Both the position numbers and the translations under genes were made by a program. A DNA stretch of 64,000 bases from contig NZ_REFW01000004.1 in assembly GCF_003688855.1 (NCBI RefSeq), positions 302,450 to 366,449 on the forward strand. Reading direction: 5' to 3'. Under the pieces are notes generated by a model. The model made no database searches. It had not been told where the DNA came from and saw nothing but the letters and a program-made list of their open reading frames with translations. Below, one piece after another: positions 44,146 to 52,613 of this stretch (positions within the stretch are counted from its first letter, which is position 1; each line of letters starts with the position of its first letter). This DNA comes from Tessaracoccus antarcticus (GTDB lineage: Bacteria; Actinomycetota; Actinomycetes; Propionibacteriales; Propionibacteriaceae).

Positions 44146-45068
44146 GCCGGGACGCCGCGCGCAACGACGCAACCCCCCTGGAGCCGGTCTTCGGACGTCT
44201 GCTGACCGCCATGGTCACCCCCTTCGATGACGGCGGAGACATCAACCATGCCGAGGCTGCCCGGCTGGCCACGCACCTCGTGGACGAGCTCGGCCACGAC
44301 GGTCTGGTGATCAACGGCACCACGGGAGAGTCACCTACCACCACGGACGCCGAGAAGCGTGCCCTCGTGGCCACCGTGGCGCGCGCCGTCGGTGACAGGG
44401 CGCACGTGGTCGCGGGCGTCGGCACGTTCTCCACGGTCCACACCACCCAGTTGGCACGGCAGGCGGAGGACGCCGGTGCCGACGGACTGCTGGTGGTCAC
44501 CCCGTACTACTCACGCCCCCCGGCAGATGCACTCGAGGAGCACTTCGTCGATGTGGCCGACTCCACGGCGCTGCCGTGCATGCTCTACGACATCCCGCAT
44601 CGCGCCGGCATCGCGATCCCGGAGGCCGTGCTCGTCTCGTTGGGGCAGCACGCGCGCATCGTGGCGGTGAAGGACGCCAAGAGTGATGTCGTCTCCTCAT
44701 CGGCTGTCATCGCAGCCACGGGGATGCACTACTACGCCGGCGACGACGGCTATCTCCTGCCGTTGCTGGCCGTCGGGGGCGTGGGGGTCGTGGGTACCTC
44801 GACGCATTTCTCGGGTCTCCAGGCGAAGGCAATCATCGAGGCGCACCTTGCCGGCGACCCGCGCCGGGCCACGGCGCTCCACGCCCAGGCGTTGGGCGTC
44901 TTCCGTGGAGTGTTCGCCACCCAGGGCTGCATGATGGTCAAGGCCGCACTCCAGGCCCGCGGCTGGGCCATGGGGCCGTGTCGCAAACCCATGGGGGTCG
45001 TGGCGCCGGATGTCCTGGACCGCTTCCTGCGGATCCTCGACGAACTGGGGTCCGGGAACAATCTCTGA
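44142..45068 (+). CDS. dapA: 4-hydroxy-tetrahydrodipicolinate synthase
   Basis: Condenses pyruvate with aspartate semialdehyde, the first committed step to lysine and diaminopimelate. The 308-aa TIM barrel has INGTTGESPTT (about 52-62), the catalytic Tyr in YDIPHRAG (about 150) and the Schiff-base Lys in IVAVKDAKSD (about 178). ATG 44142 overlaps the 43-aa ORF, from whose promoter it is probably expressed. Confidence 0.95.
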   Translation: MSRDAARNDATPLEPVFGRLLTAMVTPFDDGGDINHAEAARLATHLVDELGHDGLVINGTTGESPTTTDAEKRALVATVARAVGDRAHVVAGVGTFSTVHTTQLARQAEDAGADGLLVVTPYYSRPPADALEEHFVDVADSTALPCMLYDIPHRAGIAIPEAVLVSLGQHARIVAVKDAKSDVVSSSAVIAATGMHYYAGDDGYLLPLLAVGGVGVVGTSTHFSGLQAKAIIEAHLAGDPRRATALHAQALGVFRGVFATQGCMMVKAALQARGWAMGPCRKPMGVVAPDVLDRFLRILDELGSGNNL

Positions 45069-45136
45069 GCCCTGATCGTTGTACCACTGACAGGCGTTCA
45101 CAGGTTCCCCACAGGTGAGCCTGAGATGATTCGATC

Positions 45137-45730
45137 ATGGAAGGAACGCGAGTGTTTCGAGGCAGAGTGAAGCAGGCGGCGCAGCCCGTCACCTTCACCA
45201 CGCCCACATGGAGTGAACTTGTCGCCAACCACACCGAGCAGGTGTATCGGCTGGCCTACCGCCTCACCGGCAACAAGCATGACGCCGAAGACCTCACGCA
45301 GGACGTCTTCGTGCGAGTGTTCAAATCCATCCACGCCTTCCAGCCGGGGACGCTCGAGGGATGGCTGCACCGCATCACCACGAACCTGTTCCTCGACGGT
45401 GCGCGCCGCAAGCAGCGCATTCGCATGGACGCCCTCAGCATCGCCCCGGACCACGTGTGGGGTGCTGCTGCCGGGCCGGAGGACCTGCACCTTGACGGTG
45501 AGCTCGACAGCGACGTCGCCCATGCGCTGGAGGTCCTGAATCCCGAGCAGCGCGTCGCCGTGGTGCTGTGTGACATCGAGGGACTGTCCTACGAGGAGAT
45601 CGCCGAGGTGCTGGACATCAAGCTCGGTACCGTCCGCAGCCGCATCGCACGTGGCCGCGCCCAGCTCCGCCAGAGCCTGTCGCACCGCGCCCCCGTGGAA
45701 GGCCACACCAGGTACCTCGGGGTGTCATAA
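45137..45730 (+). CDS. sigE: ECF RNA polymerase sigma factor SigE-like
   Basis: A 197-aa extracytoplasmic-function sigma factor. Region 2 contains YRLAYRLTGNKHDAEDLTQD then VFVRVFKSI; region 4 contains LNPEQRVAVVLCDIEGLSYE then EIAEVLDIKLGTVRSRIARG. It is followed immediately by a zinc-binding anti-sigma factor, and the O-methyltransferase/tatB/mrp neighbourhood matches that of mycobacterial sigE (envelope stress). ATG 45137 is preceded, 6 nt away, by GATGAT (45125-45130), an imperfect -10. Confidence 0.93.
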   Translation: MEGTRVFRGRVKQAAQPVTFTTPTWSELVANHTEQVYRLAYRLTGNKHDAEDLTQDVFVRVFKSIHAFQPGTLEGWLHRITTNLFLDGARRKQRIRMDALSIAPDHVWGAAAGPEDLHLDGELDSDVAHALEVLNPEQRVAVVLCDIEGLSYEEIAEVLDIKLGTVRSRIARGRAQLRQSLSHRAPVEGHTRYLGVS

Positions 45731-47170
45731 GTGGCAGAGGCTCCCAGCTCGGATTGTGACCGCTTCAGAGGAGATCTCTCAGCGTTCGCGGATGAGACGC
45801 TGCCTCGGAAGCGCTGGGAGCAGGTGGGCTACCACGTCGCCGGATGCCCACTCTGCCGTGAAGAGCTGGCTGAAACCCGCAGGGTGCGACGCACGTTGGG
45901 CGAGCCGTCCGTGGGGGCGGCGTCGGCCCCGCACACCCTGACACAACGGCTTCACGGCATAGCCGGCGATCACGTGGACACCCCGCTCTACATGGCCGCG
46001 GGCGGCCCGAAGTGTTCCCTGCCCTCGAGACGGAAACGCCGCACCAGGCGAATGTTGCAGAGCAGCGTGGCAGCCATCACCATCCTCGCGTCCGTGTTGG
46101 CCATCGCCTTCCTCGTGGCGCCGGAACCGCAGATGGTGGCCAGCGCCGTCAAGCAGGCGCGGGAGCAGTTCTCCCTGTCCGCCACCGCCGTCAGCGTGAA
46201 CGAATCCGTGGGCGCCGTGCTGTTCGCCCACGAACGGGGCGCCTCCTTCGGGCCGTCGCGCCACCAGTCGGCTCGTCCCATGATGGTCAGTGACGCCCTA
46301 CCCATCACCAGGGCCGCGGCCAGTGCCATGCTCGAGGGCGAGGGTCCCACCCACTCCGGGATGCAACGGGTCTACATCTCCGCAGGCGATGGCGGCTTCC
46401 ACGAGGCACAAGTGCGGGTGGATGAGGTGGAAGGCGAGGGAACCAGTCTCGTCGTCCTCGACGCCACGGGTCAGCGGTTCATGTCGTGGTTCGTTCCCTC
46501 GGGTTCGTGTTGCCAGGCGGGCGAGGGGCCACCCTGGACGTTCTGGAAGTACAGGGGGAGCGACCAGGTGGCCGGGCGCTGGGCCGACGTCATCGAGGCC
46601 CGTGACGAAGAAAAGCACCGCGTCGCCCGATGGTGGGTTGATCCGGGCAGCGGACTCGTGCTCTGGTCGGAGCGCTACGGAGCCGACGGGGCCCCCACCA
46701 TCATGTCCGGGTTCAAGGACATTCAGATCGGCAAGGCACACCTCGCGCAGGACCACGTTCAACTCGTCAGCATGAATCCGGTCTCCTCCACAGGCTCGAA
46801 GGGTTGGTGCACCGGTCTTCCCCAGTGTCCCGCCAGCCTGGCGGGTCTGCCCCTGGTGACCCACGCCTCCTCCTCCTCCGTCCGCGGGGAGAGGTCCATG
46901 CGGTTGTTCTACTCCGACGGATTTCGCAGCGTGAGCGTGGTGTGGTCCGAGGGCCAATTGCCGGGCGCCAAGCCCATCCAGGACCATGCCGCCGGGTTCC
47001 CGGACGTGGCCGTGTGGCAGGTGGGCGACGGGATCGTCTCGGTGGCCTCCAACGGTTCACCGGAAATGTTGCAGGAAGCCAGCAGTCAGCTGCCCGGCGA
47101 ACAGCTCTGGGACCCATCGGTGCTGGAGCGGATCGGTCGGGGCCTGTCCCGGTTGGCCGGAATTAACTGA
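45731..47170 (+). CDS. Transmembrane anti-sigma factor with RseB-like extracellular domain
   Basis: A 479-aa regulator of the adjacent sigma factor. Residues about 1-60 form a zinc-binding anti-sigma domain with H35-x3-C39-x2-C42 (YHVAGCPLC). A transmembrane helix covers about 111-131. The outside portion (about 145-470) resembles the MucB/RseB N-terminal fold, with paired Cys (SCCQ, WCTGLPQC). E. coli uses two proteins, RseA and RseB, for these roles; here they appear fused. GTG 45731 directly follows the sigE stop (0 nt), so expression is coupled. Confidence 0.82.
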   Translation: MAEAPSSDCDRFRGDLSAFADETLPRKRWEQVGYHVAGCPLCREELAETRRVRRTLGEPSVGAASAPHTLTQRLHGIAGDHVDTPLYMAAGGPKCSLPSRRKRRTRRMLQSSVAAITILASVLAIAFLVAPEPQMVASAVKQAREQFSLSATAVSVNESVGAVLFAHERGASFGPSRHQSARPMMVSDALPITRAAASAMLEGEGPTHSGMQRVYISAGDGGFHEAQVRVDEVEGEGTSLVVLDATGQRFMSWFVPSGSCCQAGEGPPWTFWKYRGSDQVAGRWADVIEARDEEKHRVARWWVDPGSGLVLWSERYGADGAPTIMSGFKDIQIGKAHLAQDHVQLVSMNPVSSTGSKGWCTGLPQCPASLAGLPLVTHASSSSVRGERSMRLFYSDGFRSVSVVWSEGQLPGAKPIQDHAAGFPDVAVWQVGDGIVSVASNGSPEMLQEASSQLPGEQLWDPSVLERIGRGLSRLAGIN

Positions 47171-47198
47171 ACACCCCAACAGCGGGTAGCCTGATCGC

Positions 47199-47627
47199 GT
47201 GTTTGGCATCGACGCAATCGAGCTCATCCTGCTCATTGTGCTGGGAGTCCTGCTCTTCGGGCCGGAAAAGCTCCCCGAGTTCTCGCGCAAGGCTGCGCGA
47301 GTGGTCGTGGCCGTCCGCGACATTGCCAACAACGCCCAGACGCAGTTGCGCCAGGAACTGGGACCTGAGTACGCGGACCTCGACATCAAGGACCTGAACC
47401 CCAAGGCGTTCATCTCCAAGCACATGAGCGCCGAGGTGGCGCTCATCGAGGAGACGAAACGGGAACTTCGGGGTGCCAGGGACACGGTCAAGGAGGCCCA
47501 GGCCAGCATCAAGGATGCGGCCACGCTGGCCCGTTCCGAGACCAAGGGCATCGAGTCGGCCGTGAAGGGCAAGGTCTCGACGCCGGACGTGCCCATCGAA
47601 CTTCCGTTCGACCTCGAGGCCACCTGA
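47199..47627 (+). CDS. tatB: Twin-arginine translocase subunit TatB
   Basis: A 142-aa Sec-independent export component: an N-terminal transmembrane helix (about 5-20), the hinge FGPEKLPE, an amphipathic helix and a long charged coil. GTG 47199 follows TAGCCT (47187-47192) with a 6-nt gap: leaderless. tatA and tatC are not in the window; isolated tatB near sigE is the usual actinobacterial arrangement. Confidence 0.93.
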   Translation: MFGIDAIELILLIVLGVLLFGPEKLPEFSRKAARVVVAVRDIANNAQTQLRQELGPEYADLDIKDLNPKAFISKHMSAEVALIEETKRELRGARDTVKEAQASIKDAATLARSETKGIESAVKGKVSTPDVPIELPFDLEAT

Positions 47628-47643
47628 GCCCTCTCACGACAAT

Positions 47644-47667
47644 TGCCGGGGCCCGAGGGCCCCGGCA
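47644..47667. terminator. Bidirectional terminator between tatB and mrp
   Basis: TGCCGGGGCC (47644-47653) pairs perfectly with GGCCCCGGCA (47658-47667) around a CGAG loop, midway between the convergent tatB and mrp stops. Confidence 0.88.
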
Positions 47668-47681
47668 TTCGTGTTCACCCC

Positions 47682-48839
47682 TCAGCTGGTGGCCAATGGC
47701 AGGCGCGTCCCCACGAGGCTGCGCTTGCGGCTCGCAACGATCCGGCCGAGTTCCACGAGCGCCTGTGCGGCTGGGTGGTCCGGCGCAGAGGCGACGATGG
47801 GTTCACCGCGGTCGCCGCCTGCCAGGAGTGCCTCGTCGAAGGGCACCTGCGCCAGCAGTGGTACGTCGTAGCCGAAGCGGTCGGTGAGTGCCTCGGCCAC
47901 CAGCACGCCGCCGCCGGCGCCGAAGAGCTCCATCCTGTGGGGTTCGTGGCAGTGGGGGCACACGGTTTCGAGCCAGCTCATGTTCTCCACCACGCCGATC
48001 ACGCGCTGTTCCATGATGTGCGCCATCGTCCCGGCGCGCTCGGCCACCTCGGAGGCTGCCTGCTGCGGGGTCGTGACCACGAGGACTTCGGAGGAGGGGA
48101 TCTTCTGCCCCAGGCTCATGGGCACGTCACCGGTGCCGGGCGGGAGGTCCAGCAGCAGGTAGTCCAGGTCGCCCCAGTAGACATCGGCCAGGAGCTGCGT
48201 CAGCGCGCGGTCCAGGATGGGTCCACGCCATGCCACCACCTGGTCACGGCTGGGCTTCAGCATGCCGACGCTGATGACCTTCAGTCCGTCCAGTGCGGGC
48301 ACGGGCATGATCATGTCGTCGACGACGGTGGGCCGGGCGTCACCCAGTCCCAGCAGGTCGGGGATGGAGTGGCCGTAGATGTCGGCGTCCAGGATGCCCA
48401 CGTGCAGGCCTTGGCGGACCAGGGCAAGAGCGAGGTTGACGGTGACCGATGACTTGCCGACACCACCCTTGCCGGAGGCCACCGCGATCACGCGCGTCAG
48501 GTTGCCCGGCTGCGCGAACGGGATGACACGCTCCGCCTGGCCACCGCGGAGCATCTGTCGCATGGCGCCCCGCTGCTCGTCGGACATCACGCCCAGCTCG
48601 ACGTCGACTCCGCTGACACCGTCGACCGCCCCGACTGCCGCGGACACGCGGGTGGTGATCTCGGATTTCATGGGGCAGCCGGAGACGGTCAGGAGGACAC
48701 GGACGAACACGTGTCCCGTGTCGTCTGCTCGCACCTCGTCCACCATGCCGAGGTCAGTGATGGGGCGCCGGATCTCCGGGTCCTCAACGCCGTGGAGTGC
48801 GGCGCGGACGAGCGGGAGCAGCGGATTCTCGGTAGTCAC
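47682..48839 (-). CDS. mrp: Mrp/ApbC iron-sulfur cluster carrier ATPase
   Basis: Delivers Fe-S clusters to apo-proteins. The 385-aa protein has an N-terminal MIP18/DUF59 domain (about 1-90) and a ParA-like ATPase with deviant Walker A ASGKGGVGKSS (about 120-130), LLDLPPGTGD and the cluster-ligating CPHC. GTG 48839 has TATCAA on the minus strand (48846-48851) with a 6-nt gap: leaderless. Convergent with tatB. Confidence 0.94.
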   Translation of the reverse strand: MTTENPLLPLVRAALHGVEDPEIRRPITDLGMVDEVRADDTGHVFVRVLLTVSGCPMKSEITTRVSAAVGAVDGVSGVDVELGVMSDEQRGAMRQMLRGGQAERVIPFAQPGNLTRVIAVASGKGGVGKSSVTVNLALALVRQGLHVGILDADIYGHSIPDLLGLGDARPTVVDDMIMPVPALDGLKVISVGMLKPSRDQVVAWRGPILDRALTQLLADVYWGDLDYLLLDLPPGTGDVPMSLGQKIPSSEVLVVTTPQQAASEVAERAGTMAHIMEQRVIGVVENMSWLETVCPHCHEPHRMELFGAGGGVLVAEALTDRFGYDVPLLAQVPFDEALLAGGDRGEPIVASAPDHPAAQALVELGRIVASRKRSLVGTRLPLATS

Positions 48840-48865
48840 ACACCCTTGATACGGGGCGGGTGGTG

Positions 48866-49291
48866 TCAAATCAAATCGGGGGCCGAACCGCCCACTGCTG
48901 GATGACGGTCGCGCTCGTTGAGTGCGTCGCACATGATGACCGCGCTGAGCGCCACGATCATGGGCAGCCACACCCCGGCGAGGCTCCCCAACACCACCAC
49001 CACAGGACCGGCGATGAGGTGCACGGTGAGGCGTTCCTTGAAGGCCAGCCGCCGGTCCGAGCCGGGTGCGAGCCACAGCCGCCACCCCAGGGCATAGAGG
49101 AATACAAAGACTCCGGCGGAGATCCCCGCCACGAGTTCCTCGCCGGCGATCAGCCACAGGGACCAGGCGCCCAGCGCCATCAGCGCCACGTAGGCCAGCA
49201 GCAGGACCACGCCGAACCAGCGAACCCCCCCGGGGCGGCCCGGCTCGTCGCTGTCCGTGATGTCGGTGACGCCGGGCAGGTCCTCAGCCAT
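48866..49291 (-). CDS. Small membrane protein, function unknown
   Basis: A 141-aa protein with an acidic N-terminus (about 25 residues) and probably four transmembrane helices between residues 27 and 122. ATG 49291 has GGGAGG about 4 nt upstream and overlaps the DUF1003 gene by 8 nt (ATGGCTGA). It is the last gene of a three-gene unit with the DUF1003 and MgtE-N/CBS proteins. No recognisable domain. Confidence 0.75.
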   Translation of the reverse strand: MAEDLPGVTDITDSDEPGRPGGVRWFGVVLLLAYVALMALGAWSLWLIAGEELVAGISAGVFVFLYALGWRLWLAPGSDRRLAFKERLTVHLIAGPVVVVLGSLAGVWLPMIVALSAVIMCDALNERDRHPAVGGSAPDLI

Positions 49292-49784
49292 CTCGCCTCC
49301 CATTCGCCTCAAGTCGCTCGGCCAGTTCGCGGAGTTCGATGCGCAGTTCGCCCCGGACGAAGTCGCGCGTGGCGAGTTCGCCGAGGTTCATGCGGATGGC
49401 GGAGATCTCCCGCGCCAGGAAATCCATGTCGGCCCGCGACTGCGCCGCCAGCCGGCGGTCCTCGTCGAGGCTCAGCTTGTCCCGGACCTCCTGCCGGTTC
49501 GTGGCCAGCAGGATCAGGGGTGCCGCGTAGGAGGCCTGCGTCGAGAAGAAGAGGTTGAGCAGGATGAACGGGTAGGGGTCCCACTTGTACCCGTAGATGC
49601 CGATCACGTTGAGGGAGATCCAGATGATGACGAACACCGTCATGTAGACGATGAACTTGCCCGTACCCATGAACCGGGCGGCACCCTCGGCGAAGGCGCC
49701 GAAGGTGTCGGGGTCCAGGGACACCCGGGGGATGTGGGAACGACGTCCGGGCTCCGACAGGGTCTCGCGTTCAGTACGCGGCAT
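49284..49784 (-). CDS. DUF1003 membrane protein
   Basis: A 166-aa protein with the DUF1003 core: FAEGAARFMGTGKFIVYMTV, then two transmembrane helices with the loop YGYKWDPYPFILLNLFFSTQ, then a helical C-terminal coil after AAQSRADMDFLAREI. Its role is unknown, but the family is often next to Mg-related genes as here. ATG 49784 overlaps the upstream gene by 14 nt. Confidence 0.88.
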   Translation of the reverse strand: MPRTERETLSEPGRRSHIPRVSLDPDTFGAFAEGAARFMGTGKFIVYMTVFVIIWISLNVIGIYGYKWDPYPFILLNLFFSTQASYAAPLILLATNRQEVRDKLSLDEDRRLAAQSRADMDFLAREISAIRMNLGELATRDFVRGELRIELRELAERLEANGRRDG

Positions 49785-51045
49785 TGCTCACCTCCGCGGC
49801 GGGTTCGTCCATGTGTTCCCCGCGCCAGTCGTCGGGCAGCATGTGGTCCAGCACGTCGTCGACCGTGACGGCCCCGATGAGTTGGCCACGGTCGTTCACC
49901 ACGGGCGCGACCACCAGGTTGTAGGTGGCGAAGAACCGGCTCACCTGGGCGAGCGGGCTGCTGGGGGACAACGGCTCCAGGCTGTCGTCGAGCATGGTGG
50001 CCACGAGGAGCGTGGGCGCGGCGCGCAGCAGTTGCTGAACGTGGCAGGCACCGATGTAGCGGCCTGAGGGGGTTTCCACGGGCGGGCGGCACACGAACAC
50101 CATGGAGGCCAGGGCCGGGGTCAAGTACTCCTCCCGGCACCGGGCCAGCGCGTCGGCCACGGTGGCGTCGGTGTCGAGGATGACGGGCTCGGGCGTCATC
50201 ATGCCGCCGGCCGTGAATTCTTCGTAGAGCAGGAGGCGGCGCACGTCGGAGGCTTCGTCGGGCTCCATGCGCTGCAGCAGGTCCTCGGCCACGTCACTGG
50301 GCAGGTCGCGGATGAGGTCGGCGGCGTCGTCGGGATCCATCTCGCCGAGCACGTCCGCGGCACGTTCGGTGTCCAGCGCCGAGATGAGCTCGATCTGCTC
50401 ATCCTCGGGCAGTTCCTCCAGCGCCTCGGCCAGCGTCTCATCGTCCAGGGCCGCGACGACAGCCGCGCGGCGCTCCGGGTCCAGGTCGTGCAACTCCTTG
50501 GCCACGTCCGCCGGTTTCATGTCGGAGAGTTCCGCGACGATGTGGGCTGCCGTGCGGCCCTTGAGCATCACCAGGTCCGACACCTCGCTCCACCGCACCA
50601 CCTCGGTGGTGCTGCGGCCACCGAAGCCGAACCGGCTGACGCCGGACTTGCTGCGGAGGGCGACGCTGCGCAGTTCCCACTCCCTGTTGCGCACCTGGAC
50701 CATCGACACATCGAAAATGCGGGTGGGACGGTCACGGGAGACGGCCCTGTCGAAGAGGTCAGCCGCCACGAGGTACTCGGTGTCACGCTTCGTGAAGCGA
50801 CGTGTGTCCACCTGTCCGAGGATGGCAACCTGGTTCGCGCTGATGTTGTGCACGCGGATCATGGGCACGAAGATGCGCTGCCGCGCGAAGAGTTCCACGA
50901 CGAGCCCACGAACTCGTGGGGCCAGCGTGTTCACGCGCAGGTGGTACACGACGTCCTTGACGCGACCCACCTGGTCACCTGCGGCATCGACGATGGGGAG
51001 GCCAATGATGCGCGAGATGAAGACCTGCGTATCTTTGGCGTTCAT
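49771..51045 (-). CDS. MgtE N-domain/CBS protein with PRC-barrel, lacking a membrane channel
   Basis: A 424-aa soluble protein with a PRC-barrel-like N-terminus (about 1-75), an MgtE intracellular N domain rich in paired Asp/Glu (about 185-285, for example EMDPDDAADLIRDLPSD) and two CBS domains (about 290-405). The transmembrane channel of true MgtE is absent, so it is more likely a Mg2+ sensor than a transporter; the mycobacterial counterpart is Rv1232c. ATG 51045 has TAGATT on the minus strand (51053-51058) with a 7-nt gap: leaderless. Confidence 0.85.
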   Translation of the reverse strand: MNAKDTQVFISRIIGLPIVDAAGDQVGRVKDVVYHLRVNTLAPRVRGLVVELFARQRIFVPMIRVHNISANQVAILGQVDTRRFTKRDTEYLVAADLFDRAVSRDRPTRIFDVSMVQVRNREWELRSVALRSKSGVSRFGFGGRSTTEVVRWSEVSDLVMLKGRTAAHIVAELSDMKPADVAKELHDLDPERRAAVVAALDDETLAEALEELPEDEQIELISALDTERAADVLGEMDPDDAADLIRDLPSDVAEDLLQRMEPDEASDVRRLLLYEEFTAGGMMTPEPVILDTDATVADALARCREEYLTPALASMVFVCRPPVETPSGRYIGACHVQQLLRAAPTLLVATMLDDSLEPLSPSSPLAQVSRFFATYNLVVAPVVNDRGQLIGAVTVDDVLDHMLPDDWRGEHMDEPAAEVSNAAY

Positions 51046-51220
51046 GCGCCGCAATCTACACTCCCCGCGCGGGGGTTTGGCGCCTCCGCGTCGGGTGGAC
51101 GTGCTCAGCCCCGCCGCCGCCATCCCGCGACGTGTACGGCACCCTGGGTCCCGCCCTGCGTAGGCTGGATCCCATCAGTCGTGCGGCGGATCCGGACGAC
51201 GCGCACAGGAGGCCACCATC

Positions 51221-51724
51221 ATGAGTACCACCCCGGTTCCCGGACGTTCATTCGAGCTGGACTACCCGCAACTGGTGGGCCAGTACAAGAAGTACGAGGA
51301 GGCACAGGCCGCCGTCGACTTCCTGTCCGACCAGCAGTTCCCCGTGGAGAACCTGCTCATCGTGGGGGCCAACCTCAAATCGGTCGAGCGGATCACGGGT
51401 CGACGCACATGGGGCACCGTCCTGGCCCAGGGGGCCATCTCCGGCATCGGCACCGGCATTTTCGTGGGCCTGATGCTCTCGCTCTTCACAGGCGGCCAGG
51501 CAGCCTTCCTGCCTGTCCTTCTCGTGGGTCTGCTGCTGGGTGTGATCATCGGCACCCTCACGACGGCGATCGGGTATGCACTCAGCCGCGGGAACCGGGA
51601 CTTCAACTCCATGCGGCAGACGGTGGCCACCAGTTACGAAGTGCTGAGCGAACACAAGGTGGCAGCGCGCGCCCGCGAGTTGCTCTCCGCGCGCCCTGAG
51701 GAGCGTGCTGCACAGTTTGAGTGA
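51221..51724 (+). CDS. General-stress-protein-like membrane protein (YflT-type N-domain)
   Basis: A 167-aa protein. Residues about 20-65 resemble the general stress protein 17M/YflT fold (YKKYEEAQAAVDFLSDQQFP). Two transmembrane helices follow (about 70-115) with a Gly-rich hairpin, then a basic tail. ATG 51221 has AGGAGG at 51209-51214. TAGGCT at 51161-51166 is the probable -10, giving a leader of about 48 nt, one of the few genes here with a true leader. Confidence 0.83.
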   Translation: MSTTPVPGRSFELDYPQLVGQYKKYEEAQAAVDFLSDQQFPVENLLIVGANLKSVERITGRRTWGTVLAQGAISGIGTGIFVGLMLSLFTGGQAAFLPVLLVGLLLGVIIGTLTTAIGYALSRGNRDFNSMRQTVATSYEVLSEHKVAARARELLSARPEERAAQFE

Positions 51725-51725
51725 G

Positions 51726-51776
51726 CCGGTGCACACCGGACTCCCCGCCTGAGTATGTTGGAGTCGGTACTCCGAC
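51726..51776 (+). promoter_or_regulatory. Palindromes upstream of the alpha/beta hydrolase gene
   Basis: CCGGTGCACACCGG (51726-51739) is a perfect palindrome, and GTTGGAGT-CGGT-ACTCCGAC (51757-51776) an 8-bp dyad that overlaps the TATGTT box at 51754-51759. The second resembles an operator; the first could be the end of the upstream transcript. Confidence 0.45.
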
Positions 51777-51788
51777 ATCGAGGTGGAC

Positions 51789-52610
51789 ATGGAACTGACA
51801 TACGACGTTTACGATCCGGCGGGCACAGCCGAACGGGTGCTCGTGGTTGCCCCGAGCCTCGGCGGCAATGCGACCCATCAGTGGACCCCGGTGGCCGACG
51901 CTTTGGCCGATGAGGCCCGCGTGGTGTTCGTCGACCTCCCGGGGCACGCGGAAGCCACCCTGTGGGACGAAGCCGATGAGCCCACTCTGCAAGCGCTGGC
52001 CGGGGGAGTCGCCGACGTCATCCGCCGCGTCCGCGCCGACGTCGGGGACCTCCCCATCTTCTTCGCGGGGCTGTCCATCTCCGGCGCCATCGGGTTGCAC
52101 CTTGCGCTGGAGCACCCCGAGGACCTCTCCGGCGTGGCGGTGTTGTGCTCGTCAGCCAAGGTGGGGGAGCCCGATCGCTGGCTGGAGCGTGCCGCGCAGG
52201 TGGAGTCCTCCGGGACCCAGCAGTTGCTGGAGGAGACCGAGAAGCGCTGGTTCACCCCGAACTTCCGTGCCCAGAGCCGCAGCACCGTCGACACCATCAT
52301 GGAGGGGTTGGCGGCCACCGACGACCACTCGTACGCGCAACTGTGCCGGGCATTGGCAGCCCACGACATGCGCGGGGACCTCGCTGACATCCGCATGCCC
52401 CTGATGGTCATTGCCGGGGGCCGGGACAGCTCCACGCCCATCGAGAACGTGGAGCTTGTGGTCGAGACCGTCCCGGAGGCTGAACTCCATGTGCTGCCGG
52501 AGGCGTCGCACCAGGTGACCGTGGCGAGCCCGGGCGACGTCGCCACCCTGCTGCTGAATTTCATGCAGCGAACGGAGACGCCGTTCCGCAAGGAACAGGC
52601 CGACGACTGA
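51789..52610 (+). CDS. Alpha/beta-fold hydrolase
   Basis: A 273-aa hydrolase related to 3-oxoadipate enol-lactonase/esterase types. The nucleophile elbow is GLSISG (Ser near residue 99), the acid lies in AGGRDSSTP and the His in PEASHQV. No other aromatic-degradation genes are nearby, so the specific substrate is unknown. ATG 51789 has AGGTGG upstream (GTG 51783 is an alternative). Convergent with aminopeptidase P. Confidence 0.85.
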   Translation: MELTYDVYDPAGTAERVLVVAPSLGGNATHQWTPVADALADEARVVFVDLPGHAEATLWDEADEPTLQALAGGVADVIRRVRADVGDLPIFFAGLSISGAIGLHLALEHPEDLSGVAVLCSSAKVGEPDRWLERAAQVESSGTQQLLEETEKRWFTPNFRAQSRSTVDTIMEGLAATDDHSYAQLCRALAAHDMRGDLADIRMPLMVIAGGRDSSTPIENVELVVETVPEAELHVLPEASHQVTVASPGDVATLLLNFMQRTETPFRKEQADD

Positions 52611-52613
52611 GGG

